This document shows positions 1-5,757 of a stretch of DNA of 6,578 nt, piece by piece. Under the pieces are notes generated by a model, which saw only the letters and a program-made list of their open reading frames with translations, was not told the origin of the DNA and ran no database searches. How positions within the stretch are numbered: the first letter of the stretch is position 1; every line of letters starts with the position of its first letter. A program made the position numbers and the translations under genes. The DNA is from Verrucomicrobiales bacterium (GTDB lineage: Bacteria > Verrucomicrobiota > Verrucomicrobiia > Limisphaerales > UBA11320), in assembly GCA_003452185.1 (NCBI GenBank), contig DMJJ01000261.1:1-6578 (forward strand), written 5' to 3'.

Positions 1-415
1 TGACATCCTTGGCATGCAGGATCCGTCGCTGCGAGTGCCCCCCCTCCCGCCCCAGGTCGAGCTCCGTGTCGCCATGCTTCGACTCGGGAATCTCCCGCTC
101 CGAAAACCGCATCCCAAACTCGATCAGCTCCGCGATCCGGGCCGGCCCCTCCTCAACAATGGTCCGCACAACCTCCTCCTTGCAGAGCCCAGCCCCCGCA
201 GCCAGGGTGTCGCGGATGTGCGCCTCAAAGGAATCTTCCTTGCTCGTGACCGCCGCAATCCCCCCTTGCGCGTAGTTTGTGTTCGATTCCGCCCGGTGCT
301 TCTTGGTCAGAATCGCCACCCGCCCGCGGGAGGCCATCTTCAGGGCAAAAAACAACCCCGCAATCCCGCTCCCCAACACCAGGTAGTCAAACTTTCGATC
401 GGCAGCAACACTCAT
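1..415 (-). CDS. nadB: L-aspartate oxidase, N-terminal 138 residues (3' end outside window)
   Basis: This flavoenzyme oxidises L-aspartate to iminoaspartate, the first step of de novo NAD synthesis in the cytoplasm; NadA then makes quinolinate. The ATG is at 415 and the frame stays open to the window edge. Residues 10-26 form the FAD-binding Rossmann start with GSGIAG at 15-20. Residues 45-56 read NTNYAQGGIAAV, and 122-136 carry REGGHS followed by RILHAKD. This pairing is typical of NadB and separates it from the related succinate dehydrogenase and fumarate reductase flavoproteins. The gene begins 5 bp after the panC stop, so the two are almost certainly co-transcribed. No Shine-Dalgarno sequence precedes the ATG, so translation may depend on ribosomes leaving panC. 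The C-terminal capping and helical domains cannot be assessed. The family call is firm. Confidence 0.93.
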   Translation of the reverse strand, partial: MSVAADRKFDYLVLGSGIAGLFFALKMASRGRVAILTKKHRAESNTNYAQGGIAAVTSKEDSFEAHIRDTLAAGAGLCKEEVVRTIVEEGPARIAELIEFGMRFSEREIPESKHGDTELDLGREGGHSQRRILHAKDV

Positions 416-420
416 GCAGT

Positions 421-1287
421 TCAAATGCGGGCGTTATCGATAAGCCTCGTCGTTCCGACCCGAACCGCCAACGCAAAATGGGTCCCCACCCCAACCCGGG
501 TCGCCGGAACCAGCGTCTCAGGATCAAAGAAGGCCAGGTAATCAATCTTCGCTTCCGGGTTCAATTCAATGCCCCGCGAGAGGGTTCGCACCAAGGAGGA
601 GCAAGGTACGGACCGACCCCGACTGCGGATAATCCGTCGGGCCTCACGGATTGCGTTCCAGAGGCAGATCGCCTGTTTTCGTTGGGCCGGGGTGAGGTAG
701 GCGTTTCTCGAGCTCATCGCCAGGCCATCCCGCTCCCGGATGGTTGGGGAGACGACGATCCTGCCGTGGAAGTTGAGGTCGGCGGCCATCCTGCGGAGGA
801 CCGCTGCCTGTTGCCAGTCCTTGGCCCCGAAGATGGAGATGTCGGGGAGGATGAGGTTGAAGAGCTTGGCGACGACGGTGGTCACACCGCGGAAGTGGGT
901 GGGACGCGAGGCCCCCTCCATCGGCCGGGTGAGGGCTTCCTCCACCACGTAGGTGGAGTAGCGGCCTTGGTCCCGGCCCGGGTACATCTCGGCATCGGAG
1001 GGGAAGAAGAGGGCGTCGGCCCCCATCCGACGGCAGAGGGCCCGGTCCCGGAGGAAGTCCCGGGGGTAGCGGGAGAGGTCCTCGGTGGGGGCGAACTGGG
1101 TCGGATTGACATACAGGCTCACCACCACCTTGCCCCTGGGCCCTGCCTCCCGGCGGGCGCGGCGGATCAGGCTCGCGTGGCCTTCGTGCAGGTATCCCAT
1201 GGTCGGGACCAGGGCGACACGGGTTCCGGCCCGCTTCCACCGGAGTGCCAGTCGCTGCATGGCGTTGAGTGATGCGACGATCCGCAT
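421..1287 (-). CDS. panC: Pantothenate synthetase (pantoate--beta-alanine ligase)
   Basis: The enzyme condenses pantoate with beta-alanine using ATP, through a pantoyl-adenylate, to give pantothenate for CoA synthesis. The 288-residue length matches the family (about 280-290). Signatures of this cytidylyltransferase-fold family are present: PTMGYLHEGH at 28-37 with the HxGH nucleotide-binding motif at 34-37, VNPTQF at 60-65, YPRD at 74-77, MEGASRPTHFRGV at 123-135, FGAKDWQQ at 153-160, and MSSRN at 191-195, the KMSKS-equivalent loop. The C-terminus ends in RLIDN, as in E. coli PanC. The ATG at 1287 puts the first beta-strand at the usual distance from HxGH; no good Shine-Dalgarno sequence is visible. 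It is the first gene of a minus-strand unit with nadB and is divergent from the acylphosphatase gene. Nothing looks truncated or mutated. Confidence 0.97.
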   Translation of the reverse strand: MRIVASLNAMQRLALRWKRAGTRVALVPTMGYLHEGHASLIRRARREAGPRGKVVVSLYVNPTQFAPTEDLSRYPRDFLRDRALCRRMGADALFFPSDAEMYPGRDQGRYSTYVVEEALTRPMEGASRPTHFRGVTTVVAKLFNLILPDISIFGAKDWQQAAVLRRMAADLNFHGRIVVSPTIRERDGLAMSSRNAYLTPAQRKQAICLWNAIREARRIIRSRGRSVPCSSLVRTLSRGIELNPEAKIDYLAFFDPETLVPATRVGVGTHFALAVRVGTTRLIDNARI

Positions 1288-1439
1288 GCGGGAGATTTAC
1301 TTGAGGATCGTCGGGAAGATACAGCCAAAAGACCGGAATTAATCGTTGCCACCCGCTTTCGGGTTGTGGCTTGATGCCCGAAGGAAAAGCTGACCTCGCG
1401 CTGGTGTTCCTGGCACTTTGGGGTAACTTTTCAGTGCTC
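1288..1439. promoter_or_regulatory. Divergent intergenic region (panC / acylphosphatase) with a small hairpin
   Basis: This 152-bp gap separates the divergent panC and acylphosphatase starts, so promoters for both units should lie here by position. I could not find a convincing -35/-10 pair on either strand. One local structure is visible at 1348-1370: GCC, then ACCCG, a CTTT loop, CGGGT, a 3-base bulge, and GGC. The plus-strand frame is open back to a TTG at 1371, but the added residues are not acylphosphatase-like and the start at 1440 is preferred. Confidence 0.35.
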
Positions 1440-1727
1440 ATGGTTTCCGCTAAGCGAGAAAGCGTACGCGTGCTCTACACCGGGCGGGTGCAAGGTGTCG
1501 GGTTTCGGTACATGGCCAAGACGGTCGCCCAAGGTTACGAGGTGACGGGTCAGGTCCGCAACCTGCCTGATGGCAGGGTGGAGTTGCTCGCAGAGGGGGG
1601 GAGGGAGGAGCTGGACGCGTTCCTTCAAGCCATCCGGGATTCGGGACTTGGCCCCTGCATTCGGCAGGAGGATCTGAGTTGGGATGCCTGCGGAGTCCAC
1701 TTCAAAGGGTTTGAGATCGTCCGATAA
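1440..1727 (+). CDS. acyP: Acylphosphatase
   Basis: This small cytoplasmic enzyme hydrolyses the carboxyl-phosphate bond of acyl phosphates; its physiological substrate in bacteria is usually unclear. With the ATG at 1440 the protein is 95 residues, the normal family size. The phosphate-binding loop GRVQGVGFR spans 15-23 and provides the catalytic Arg23. The second signature, VRNLPDGRVE, spans 39-48 and provides the catalytic Asn41. The end, FKGFEIVR, is the usual last beta-strand. An in-frame TTG at 1371 would add 23 unrelated residues and is disfavoured. No Shine-Dalgarno sequence lies at normal spacing; the nearest purine run is about 16 bases upstream. It is the first gene of a plus-strand run, 12 bp ahead of the metallophosphoesterase. 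Confidence 0.95.
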   Translation: MVSAKRESVRVLYTGRVQGVGFRYMAKTVAQGYEVTGQVRNLPDGRVELLAEGGREELDAFLQAIRDSGLGPCIRQEDLSWDACGVHFKGFEIVR

Positions 1728-1739
1728 GCGCAGATAACG

Positions 1740-2462
1740 ATGAGGTACGCGGTCATTGCCGACATTCATTCGAACCTTGAGGCCCTGGAGGTCGTGTTAG
1801 CCGATTCCCGGGAGCAGAAATGCACTCATTACTGCTGCATTGGCGACGTGGTGGGCTACGGGGCCAACCCGCGCGAGTGCCTTGAGATCGTCCGGAGCAT
1901 GGGGATGCCCTGCGTCAAGGGGAACCACGACGAATACTGCTCCATGGACGAGACCCTCGAGGGTTTCAACCCCCACGCCGCGGAGGCGGTCCAGTGGACC
2001 CGCCAGCAGCTCAGCGCCGAGGACCGCCAGTGGCTCCGCGACCTGAAGTACGTCCGCCTGGTGGCCAGTTTCTCCATGGTGCACGCCACCCTGGATGTCC
2101 CCCAACGCTGGGGCTACGTGTTCGACAAGCTCGCCGCCGCAGCCAGCTTCACCTACCAGAACACGAGCGTTTGTTTCTTCGGCCACACCCATGTGCCAGT
2201 GGCCTTCATCCGGGACAGCATGGTGCGCGGAGGGACCTACTCGAAGTTCAAGGTCGAGCCCGGCCGGAAGTATTTCGTCAACGTCGGGAGCGTGGGCCAA
2301 CCCCGCGACCTCAACCCGAAGGCGGCCTACGTGGTGTATGACCTCGATGAGCAGACCATCGAGCTCCGACGGCTCGATTACGACATCGCCAAGGCCCAGA
2401 AGAAGATCCTCGATGCAGGCCTGCCGCCTCGCCTCGCCGACCGGCTCTCGCATGGCAAGTGA
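1740..2462 (+). CDS. Calcineurin-like metallophosphoesterase
   Basis: This 240-residue protein is a single-domain metal-dependent phosphoesterase of the YfcE/MJ0936 type, probably cytoplasmic because no signal peptide is present. All five family motifs are visible: DIHSN at 8-12 (metal ligands Asp8, His10), GDVVGYG at 35-41 (Asp36), GNHDE at 61-65 (Asn62, His63), His115 in FSMVHATLD, and GHTH at 148-151 (His149, His151). A conserved NVGSVGQPRD block lies near residue 180. The substrate cannot be read from sequence; relatives are phosphodiesterases or nucleotide phosphatases, and some resemble ApaH. The gene starts 12 bp after acyP and ends 24 bp before the glycosyltransferase, so all three may share one transcript. 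The ATG at 1740 places the first motif at residue 8, as expected. Confidence 0.92.
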   Translation: MRYAVIADIHSNLEALEVVLADSREQKCTHYCCIGDVVGYGANPRECLEIVRSMGMPCVKGNHDEYCSMDETLEGFNPHAAEAVQWTRQQLSAEDRQWLRDLKYVRLVASFSMVHATLDVPQRWGYVFDKLAAAASFTYQNTSVCFFGHTHVPVAFIRDSMVRGGTYSKFKVEPGRKYFVNVGSVGQPRDLNPKAAYVVYDLDEQTIELRRLDYDIAKAQKKILDAGLPPRLADRLSHGK

Positions 2463-2475
2463 CCCTCCGGGTCCC

Positions 2476-2480
2476 GGGAG
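2476..2480 (+). promoter_or_regulatory. Shine-Dalgarno-like GGGAG supporting a TTG start
   Basis: GGGAG lies six bases before the TTG at 2487. The previous stop (2460-2462) is in the same frame, so this TTG is the only usable start between that stop and the conserved catalytic domain, and the motif decides the start. It is the only well-placed Shine-Dalgarno-like site I see in the window. Confidence 0.5.
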
Positions 2481-2486
2481 CCCGAC

Positions 2487-3641
2487 TTGAGCAACGGGAC
2501 ACAGGAGCCAGTCGAGAAGGCCGCTTCACGGCTTGAGGGGATCGCCGGCCTGCGAACGCCGGGGTCTCCCGCCGCCTCCCGGAGCCGTCCCCTCCCTCCG
2601 CTGCCCACCCCGCCGCCGGAAAGCATCCTGATCCTCAAGCCGAGCTCCCTCGGTGACGTGATCCAGGCGATCCCTGTCCTCCGCCTGCTCCGGCTCCGGT
2701 TCCCGTCAGCCCACATCGCCTGGTGGGTCGATGCCTCCCTCACGCCGCTGCTCGAGGGGGATCGCGACCTGAGCGAAGTCATCCCATTCCACCGCCGTGA
2801 GCTCAAGGCGTGGCGCGGCGTGGTCGGGTTTGGGCAGTCGGTCCTCCGGATGCGGCGTCGCCGCTTCGACTGGGTGCTCGATCTCCAGGGGCTTCTCCGG
2901 AGCAGCGTCGTGAGCTGGGTGGCGAACGGCGGGCTGACGGCAGGGGTCGATGATCCGCGCGAGGGGGCGGCGGCCTTTTACGACCTGGCGGTCCCCCGCC
3001 CGAGCCAGGCAACGCATGCCGTTGACTGGTACCTGGAGGTGCTCCGACGCGTCGGCGTCCCGACCGATCTTCCCTTTGAGTGGCTTCCGCAGCGACCCGC
3101 GATCGCGCAGTCGATCCTGGCCCGCTGGCCCGTCGGCGACCGTCGCTGGATCTGCCTCCAGCCGGGCGCCCGATGGTGGAACAAGCGGTGGCCGGTACGG
3201 CATTTCCAGGAGGTGGTGCGGCGCGTGGCCGCCGCCGACCCCGGCATCGGCTTCGTGGTCCTCGGGGGCCGGGAGGACAAGCCGCTGGGGCAGGAGATCT
3301 CCGGTGCGCACCCGGGGAGGATCCTCGACCTCACAGGCGAGCTCTCGCTCCCCGAGATGATCGAGTGGCTCAGGGTCGCCGACCTCATGCTGACGAACGA
3401 CACCGGCCCGATGCACGCCGCAGCCGCCCTGGGGATCCCGGTCGTCGGCCTGTTCGGTCCCACGGATCCGAGACGCACCGGCCCCTACGGCCAGGTCACC
3501 GAGGCGGTGAGGATCCCACTCCACTGCTCCCCCTGCCTGAAGCAACGGTGCCGAAACCCCCGCTCGATGGCCTGCCTGGAGGACATCTCCCCGGAGCTCG
3601 TGACCCGGGCCATCCAGAGCCGCTGGCACCCCTCCCGTTGA
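2487..3641 (+). CDS. Glycosyltransferase family 9 (LPS heptosyltransferase, WaaF/WaaC-like)
   Basis: GT9 enzymes transfer heptose from ADP-heptose to the LPS inner core on the cytoplasmic face of the inner membrane. The 384-residue protein has the GT-B layout. The N-terminal domain opens with ILILKPSSLGDVIQAIP at 48-63. The C-terminal domain carries PGARWWNKRWP at 226-236, the nucleotide-sugar motif TNDTGPMHAAAALG at 303-316, and GLFGPTDP at 321-328. A cysteine cluster (Cys347, Cys350, Cys355, Cys363) resembles the CSPC...CL region of heptosyltransferase II. The start is TTG at 2487, preceded by GGGAG. It creates an unusual 46-residue Pro/Ser/Arg-rich extension before the first beta-strand, which normally sits at residue 2-4. 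No ATG or GTG lies between. It follows the metallophosphoesterase by 24 bp. The exact sugar donor and acceptor are not certain. Confidence 0.9.
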   Translation: MSNGTQEPVEKAASRLEGIAGLRTPGSPAASRSRPLPPLPTPPPESILILKPSSLGDVIQAIPVLRLLRLRFPSAHIAWWVDASLTPLLEGDRDLSEVIPFHRRELKAWRGVVGFGQSVLRMRRRRFDWVLDLQGLLRSSVVSWVANGGLTAGVDDPREGAAAFYDLAVPRPSQATHAVDWYLEVLRRVGVPTDLPFEWLPQRPAIAQSILARWPVGDRRWICLQPGARWWNKRWPVRHFQEVVRRVAAADPGIGFVVLGGREDKPLGQEISGAHPGRILDLTGELSLPEMIEWLRVADLMLTNDTGPMHAAAALGIPVVGLFGPTDPRRTGPYGQVTEAVRIPLHCSPCLKQRCRNPRSMACLEDISPELVTRAIQSRWHPSR

Positions 3642-3704
3642 GCCTCCCCCCCGGCGGGCGCGTTGAATACCCGTCCGCGGCTCTTCGTCGGTGTTGCCGG
3701 TGAC

Positions 3705-3733
3705 AGGCCCCCGGGTTTGCCGCTTGCGGGCCT
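3705..3733 (+). other. Intergenic stem-loop (AGGCCC/GGGCCT)
   Basis: A perfect 6-bp inverted repeat, AGGCCC at 3705-3710 and GGGCCT at 3728-3733, encloses a 17-base loop in the 118-bp gap after the glycosyltransferase. No T-run follows, so it is not a classical intrinsic terminator. The same stem arms recur at 5693-5710. It could end or stabilise the upstream transcript; chance is possible at this GC content. Confidence 0.25.
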
Positions 3734-3759
3734 CTGAACCACGGACCTAGAGTGATTCC

Positions 3760-4608
3760 ATGAAAGCTATCGTCTTGATCGCGGCCTGCCTGGCCGCGGG
3801 GCTTCTCTCCCTCCAGGCCCAGGTCACCGTCGAGATCGATCTCGACCAGACCCAGTTCATCCGCAACGAGGCCATCCCCGTCACGGTGCGCATCAGCAAC
3901 CGGGCCGGCAAACCGCTCAAAATCGGAGAGAGCCCCGACTGGCTGACCTTCAACGTGGAGAGCCGCGATGGAAAAACCCTCAGCCCCGGGCAGGACGTGT
4001 TTGCGGGCGGCAACTTCGACCTCGCCTCGGCCGGGACGGTCACCAAGGTGATCGACATCGGCCCCGCCTACGACCTCACCCACCCCGGCACCTACAAGCT
4101 CACCGCCGTCGCCCGTTTTCCCTCCCTGGGGGCCATCGCCTCGAGCGCCACCCTCAGCTTCGACGTCGTCCGCGGCACCAGCCTCTGGGAGGAGGTGTGC
4201 GGGGTGCCGGACACCGCCGGGGCTCCCCAGTTCATCCGCTACTCGCTGCTCCAGTCCTACCGCGGGAAGGAGCTGAAGCTCTACCTGCGAGTCGCCGAGG
4301 AGCCGGAGTCCGCCGTCGCCCGGGTCATCCAGCTCGGGTCGGTGGTGTCGTTTGCGAAGCCGGAAAAGTTCATCGATCCACGGAGCCACCTGCACATCCT
4401 CTATCAGAGCGGCGCCCGAACCTACGACTACTTCGAGGTCACGACCCAGGCGGCCATCGTGACGCGCAAGTCGTATGAAAGCTCCGCCTCCCGCCCCCAC
4501 CTCAAGGTGACGGAGGATGGGAAGGTGGGCATCTTCGGCGGCTTGCTGCGCGGCCCTCAGCCAGCCCCCGCAACCAATGCACCCCCCGCAGCCCCCGAGA
4601 GCAAGTAG
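3760..4608 (+). CDS. Secreted uncharacterised protein with Ig-like beta-sandwich character
   Basis: I do not recognise a characterised family, although the arrangement resembles a conserved uncharacterised protein I associate with Verrucomicrobiota. The 282-residue product starts with a clear Sec signal peptide: Lys2, a hydrophobic core at 4-18, and probable cleavage after Ala20 (LQA before QVTVE). Residues 22 to about 138 are rich in alternating hydrophobic strands (VTVEIDLDQTQFIRNEAIPVTVRISN begins the run) and end in SFDVVRG, much like a bacterial Ig-like or carbohydrate-module sandwich. A second beta-rich part spans about 142-260, with LHILYQSGARTYDYF near 211-225. The tail, 266-282, is Pro/Ala-rich. 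Cys148 is the only cysteine in the mature part, and there is no lipobox. The location is likely periplasm or cell surface. It directly precedes the outer-membrane protein gene, suggesting a shared envelope role. No enzymatic motif was found. Confidence 0.82.
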   Translation: MKAIVLIAACLAAGLLSLQAQVTVEIDLDQTQFIRNEAIPVTVRISNRAGKPLKIGESPDWLTFNVESRDGKTLSPGQDVFAGGNFDLASAGTVTKVIDIGPAYDLTHPGTYKLTAVARFPSLGAIASSATLSFDVVRGTSLWEEVCGVPDTAGAPQFIRYSLLQSYRGKELKLYLRVAEEPESAVARVIQLGSVVSFAKPEKFIDPRSHLHILYQSGARTYDYFEVTTQAAIVTRKSYESSASRPHLKVTEDGKVGIFGGLLRGPQPAPATNAPPAAPESK

Positions 4609-5689
4609 CCCGCGAGGCGCACCCCCCCGGCGATCCTGCCCCGCCGCCCGGCGGGCCCCGCACCCGTACCCGCGCCTGCGATGGATGGTCGCCCTGCTGC
4701 TCCTCGCCGCCGGGCTGGCGCGCGGCGGCGAGGTGACGCTGGAGCTTCGGAACGGCGACCGGGTCTCCGGGATCCTGGTGTCGGAATCCGATGGCCGCAT
4801 CCGCATCCGGCATCCCTCGCTCGGTCTGCTCCGGATTGCCGTGGGCGACGTGACCAACCGGATCACCGCGCCGCTCCTCCCGCCCTCCGCCACCGCCACC
4901 GCCGTGGCCTCGGCTCCGGCCCCCTCACCGGCTCCCGCCTCCGTCCCGGCGGGAGGCGCCTCGCCCAAGCCGCCCACCCCACCCCCCACGGCCGCCGGCG
5001 TCGCAGCCGCCAAGCCGGCCGCCCCCAAGCCCCCCCCGCCCCGCCATTGGAACTTTGACATGCAGGCCGGGCTCGACCTGGGGTTCGGGGCCACGGACCG
5101 GCATCTGTACAACGCCCGGGCAAGGGCGCTCTACGCCCGCGAGAAGCTGCACAACTCCATGGACGCGATGTTCACCTACGGGCAGGCGGGCGGGATCCGG
5201 TCGGCCGACCGGCTCGACGGGCTGATGAAAACGGACTACGAGATCGGACGCCGTCTCTTCCTCTACAACCTCGGGGGGGGAGGGAGGGATGCGATCCGTC
5301 ACCTCGACCTCCACTACGAAACCGGGCCGGGGCTCGGCTATCACCTCATCCGCATGGACCGGCTCAAGCTCAACACCGAGCTTGGGGGAAACTATCAGTC
5401 GAACCGGTATTCCGACGGGACCGAGGCGGAATCCTTCTTCTACCGGATCGCCGAGGATGCCATCTGGCAGGCGACTCCCAAGCTCGCCTTCGACCAGAAG
5501 CTGGAATTCTTCCCCGGGATCACCGACATGGAACGCTACCGGATCCGCTTCGAGGGCAACATGCGCTACGCCCTCCGCGGCAACCTCTACCTCAACCTCA
5601 CCGCCCTGAACCTCTACGACAACCACCCGCCGCAGGGAATCTCCCGCAACGACCTCCAGCTCCGGTCGAGCGTGGGCGTGAAGTTCTGA
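4577..5689 (+). CDS. DUF481/YdiY-like outer-membrane beta-barrel with N-terminal small-barrel domain
   Basis: This is a predicted outer-membrane protein of unknown function. Numbering from the ATG at 4577 (370 residues), MVALLLLAAGLARGG at 37-51 is the signal-peptide core. EVTLELRNGDRVSGILVSESDGRIRIRHPSLG follows, a small SH3/LSm-like barrel often fused to DUF481 proteins. Residues about 98-156 form a Pro/Ala-rich linker. The remainder alternates aromatic beta-strands (for example LNTELGGNYQSNRYSDG) and ends in SVGVKF; a terminal Phe is the usual BAM recognition signal. The start is uncertain. ATG 4577 overlaps the upstream gene by 32 bp and gives a long Arg/Pro-rich n-region. ATG 4685 gives a signal peptide lacking a positive n-region, and CTG 4676 would supply one Arg. 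None has a Shine-Dalgarno sequence. It probably shares a transcript with the secreted protein upstream. Confidence 0.8.
   Translation: MHPPQPPRASSPRGAPPRRSCPAARRAPHPYPRLRWMVALLLLAAGLARGGEVTLELRNGDRVSGILVSESDGRIRIRHPSLGLLRIAVGDVTNRITAPLLPPSATATAVASAPAPSPAPASVPAGGASPKPPTPPPTAAGVAAAKPAAPKPPPPRHWNFDMQAGLDLGFGATDRHLYNARARALYAREKLHNSMDAMFTYGQAGGIRSADRLDGLMKTDYEIGRRLFLYNLGGGGRDAIRHLDLHYETGPGLGYHLIRMDRLKLNTELGGNYQSNRYSDGTEAESFFYRIAEDAIWQATPKLAFDQKLEFFPGITDMERYRIRFEGNMRYALRGNLYLNLTALNLYDNHPPQGISRNDLQLRSSVGVKF
4640..4655 (+). other. GC-only hairpin at the 5' end of the DUF481-like gene
   Basis: CCCGCC at 4640-4645 pairs perfectly with GGCGGG at 4650-4655 around a GCCC loop, giving a 6-bp all-GC stem. 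It lies between the previous stop (4608) and the hydrophobic signal segment encoded from 4685. If translation starts at 4676 or 4685, this is a leader hairpin that could affect initiation; if it starts at 4577, it is coding sequence. Chance is plausible in such GC-rich DNA. Confidence 0.25.
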
Positions 5690-5692
5690 CGC

Positions 5693-5710
5693 AGGCCCCC
5701 GGAAGGGCCT
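5693..5710. terminator. Stem-loop between convergent genes, possible bidirectional terminator
   Basis: AGGCCC at 5693-5698 and GGGCCT at 5705-5710 form a perfect 6-bp stem around a CCGGAA loop, starting 4 bases after the stop at 5689. The 68-bp gap lies between two converging genes, where a two-way terminator is expected. No T-run is present on either side, so any termination would depend on the stem alone or on Rho. Confidence 0.4.
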
Positions 5711-5757
5711 CCGGCACCCCGGGGCGACGGCGCACAGGACTGCGGGCGGACGGCACC

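Noticed and set aside
277..1272. 331-codon open frame on the plus strand opposite panC
   Set aside because: panC on the other strand has complete family motifs, and this frame's product is Gly/Glu/Val-rich with no recognisable domain.
1348..1370. Riboswitch or attenuator in the panC/acylphosphatase gap
   Set aside because: Only one short bulged hairpin is visible; I recognise no riboswitch core and no terminator T-run.
1371..1439. Upstream TTG start extending the acylphosphatase by 23 residues
   Set aside because: The added residues are not part of the acylphosphatase fold, and the ATG at 1440 gives the normal length.
1797..2453. 218-codon minus-strand frame opposite the metallophosphoesterase
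   Set aside because: It mirrors a gene with all catalytic motifs and shows no motif of its own.
4517..4576. ATG 4517 as start of the outer-membrane protein
   Set aside because: It overlaps the upstream gene by 92 bp, and the GGAGG before it has no spacer.
3496..5112. 538-codon open frame on the minus strand
   Set aside because: It lies antisense to three well-supported genes, is low-complexity (Gly, Ala, Arg), and shows no family motif; it is a by-product of high GC content.
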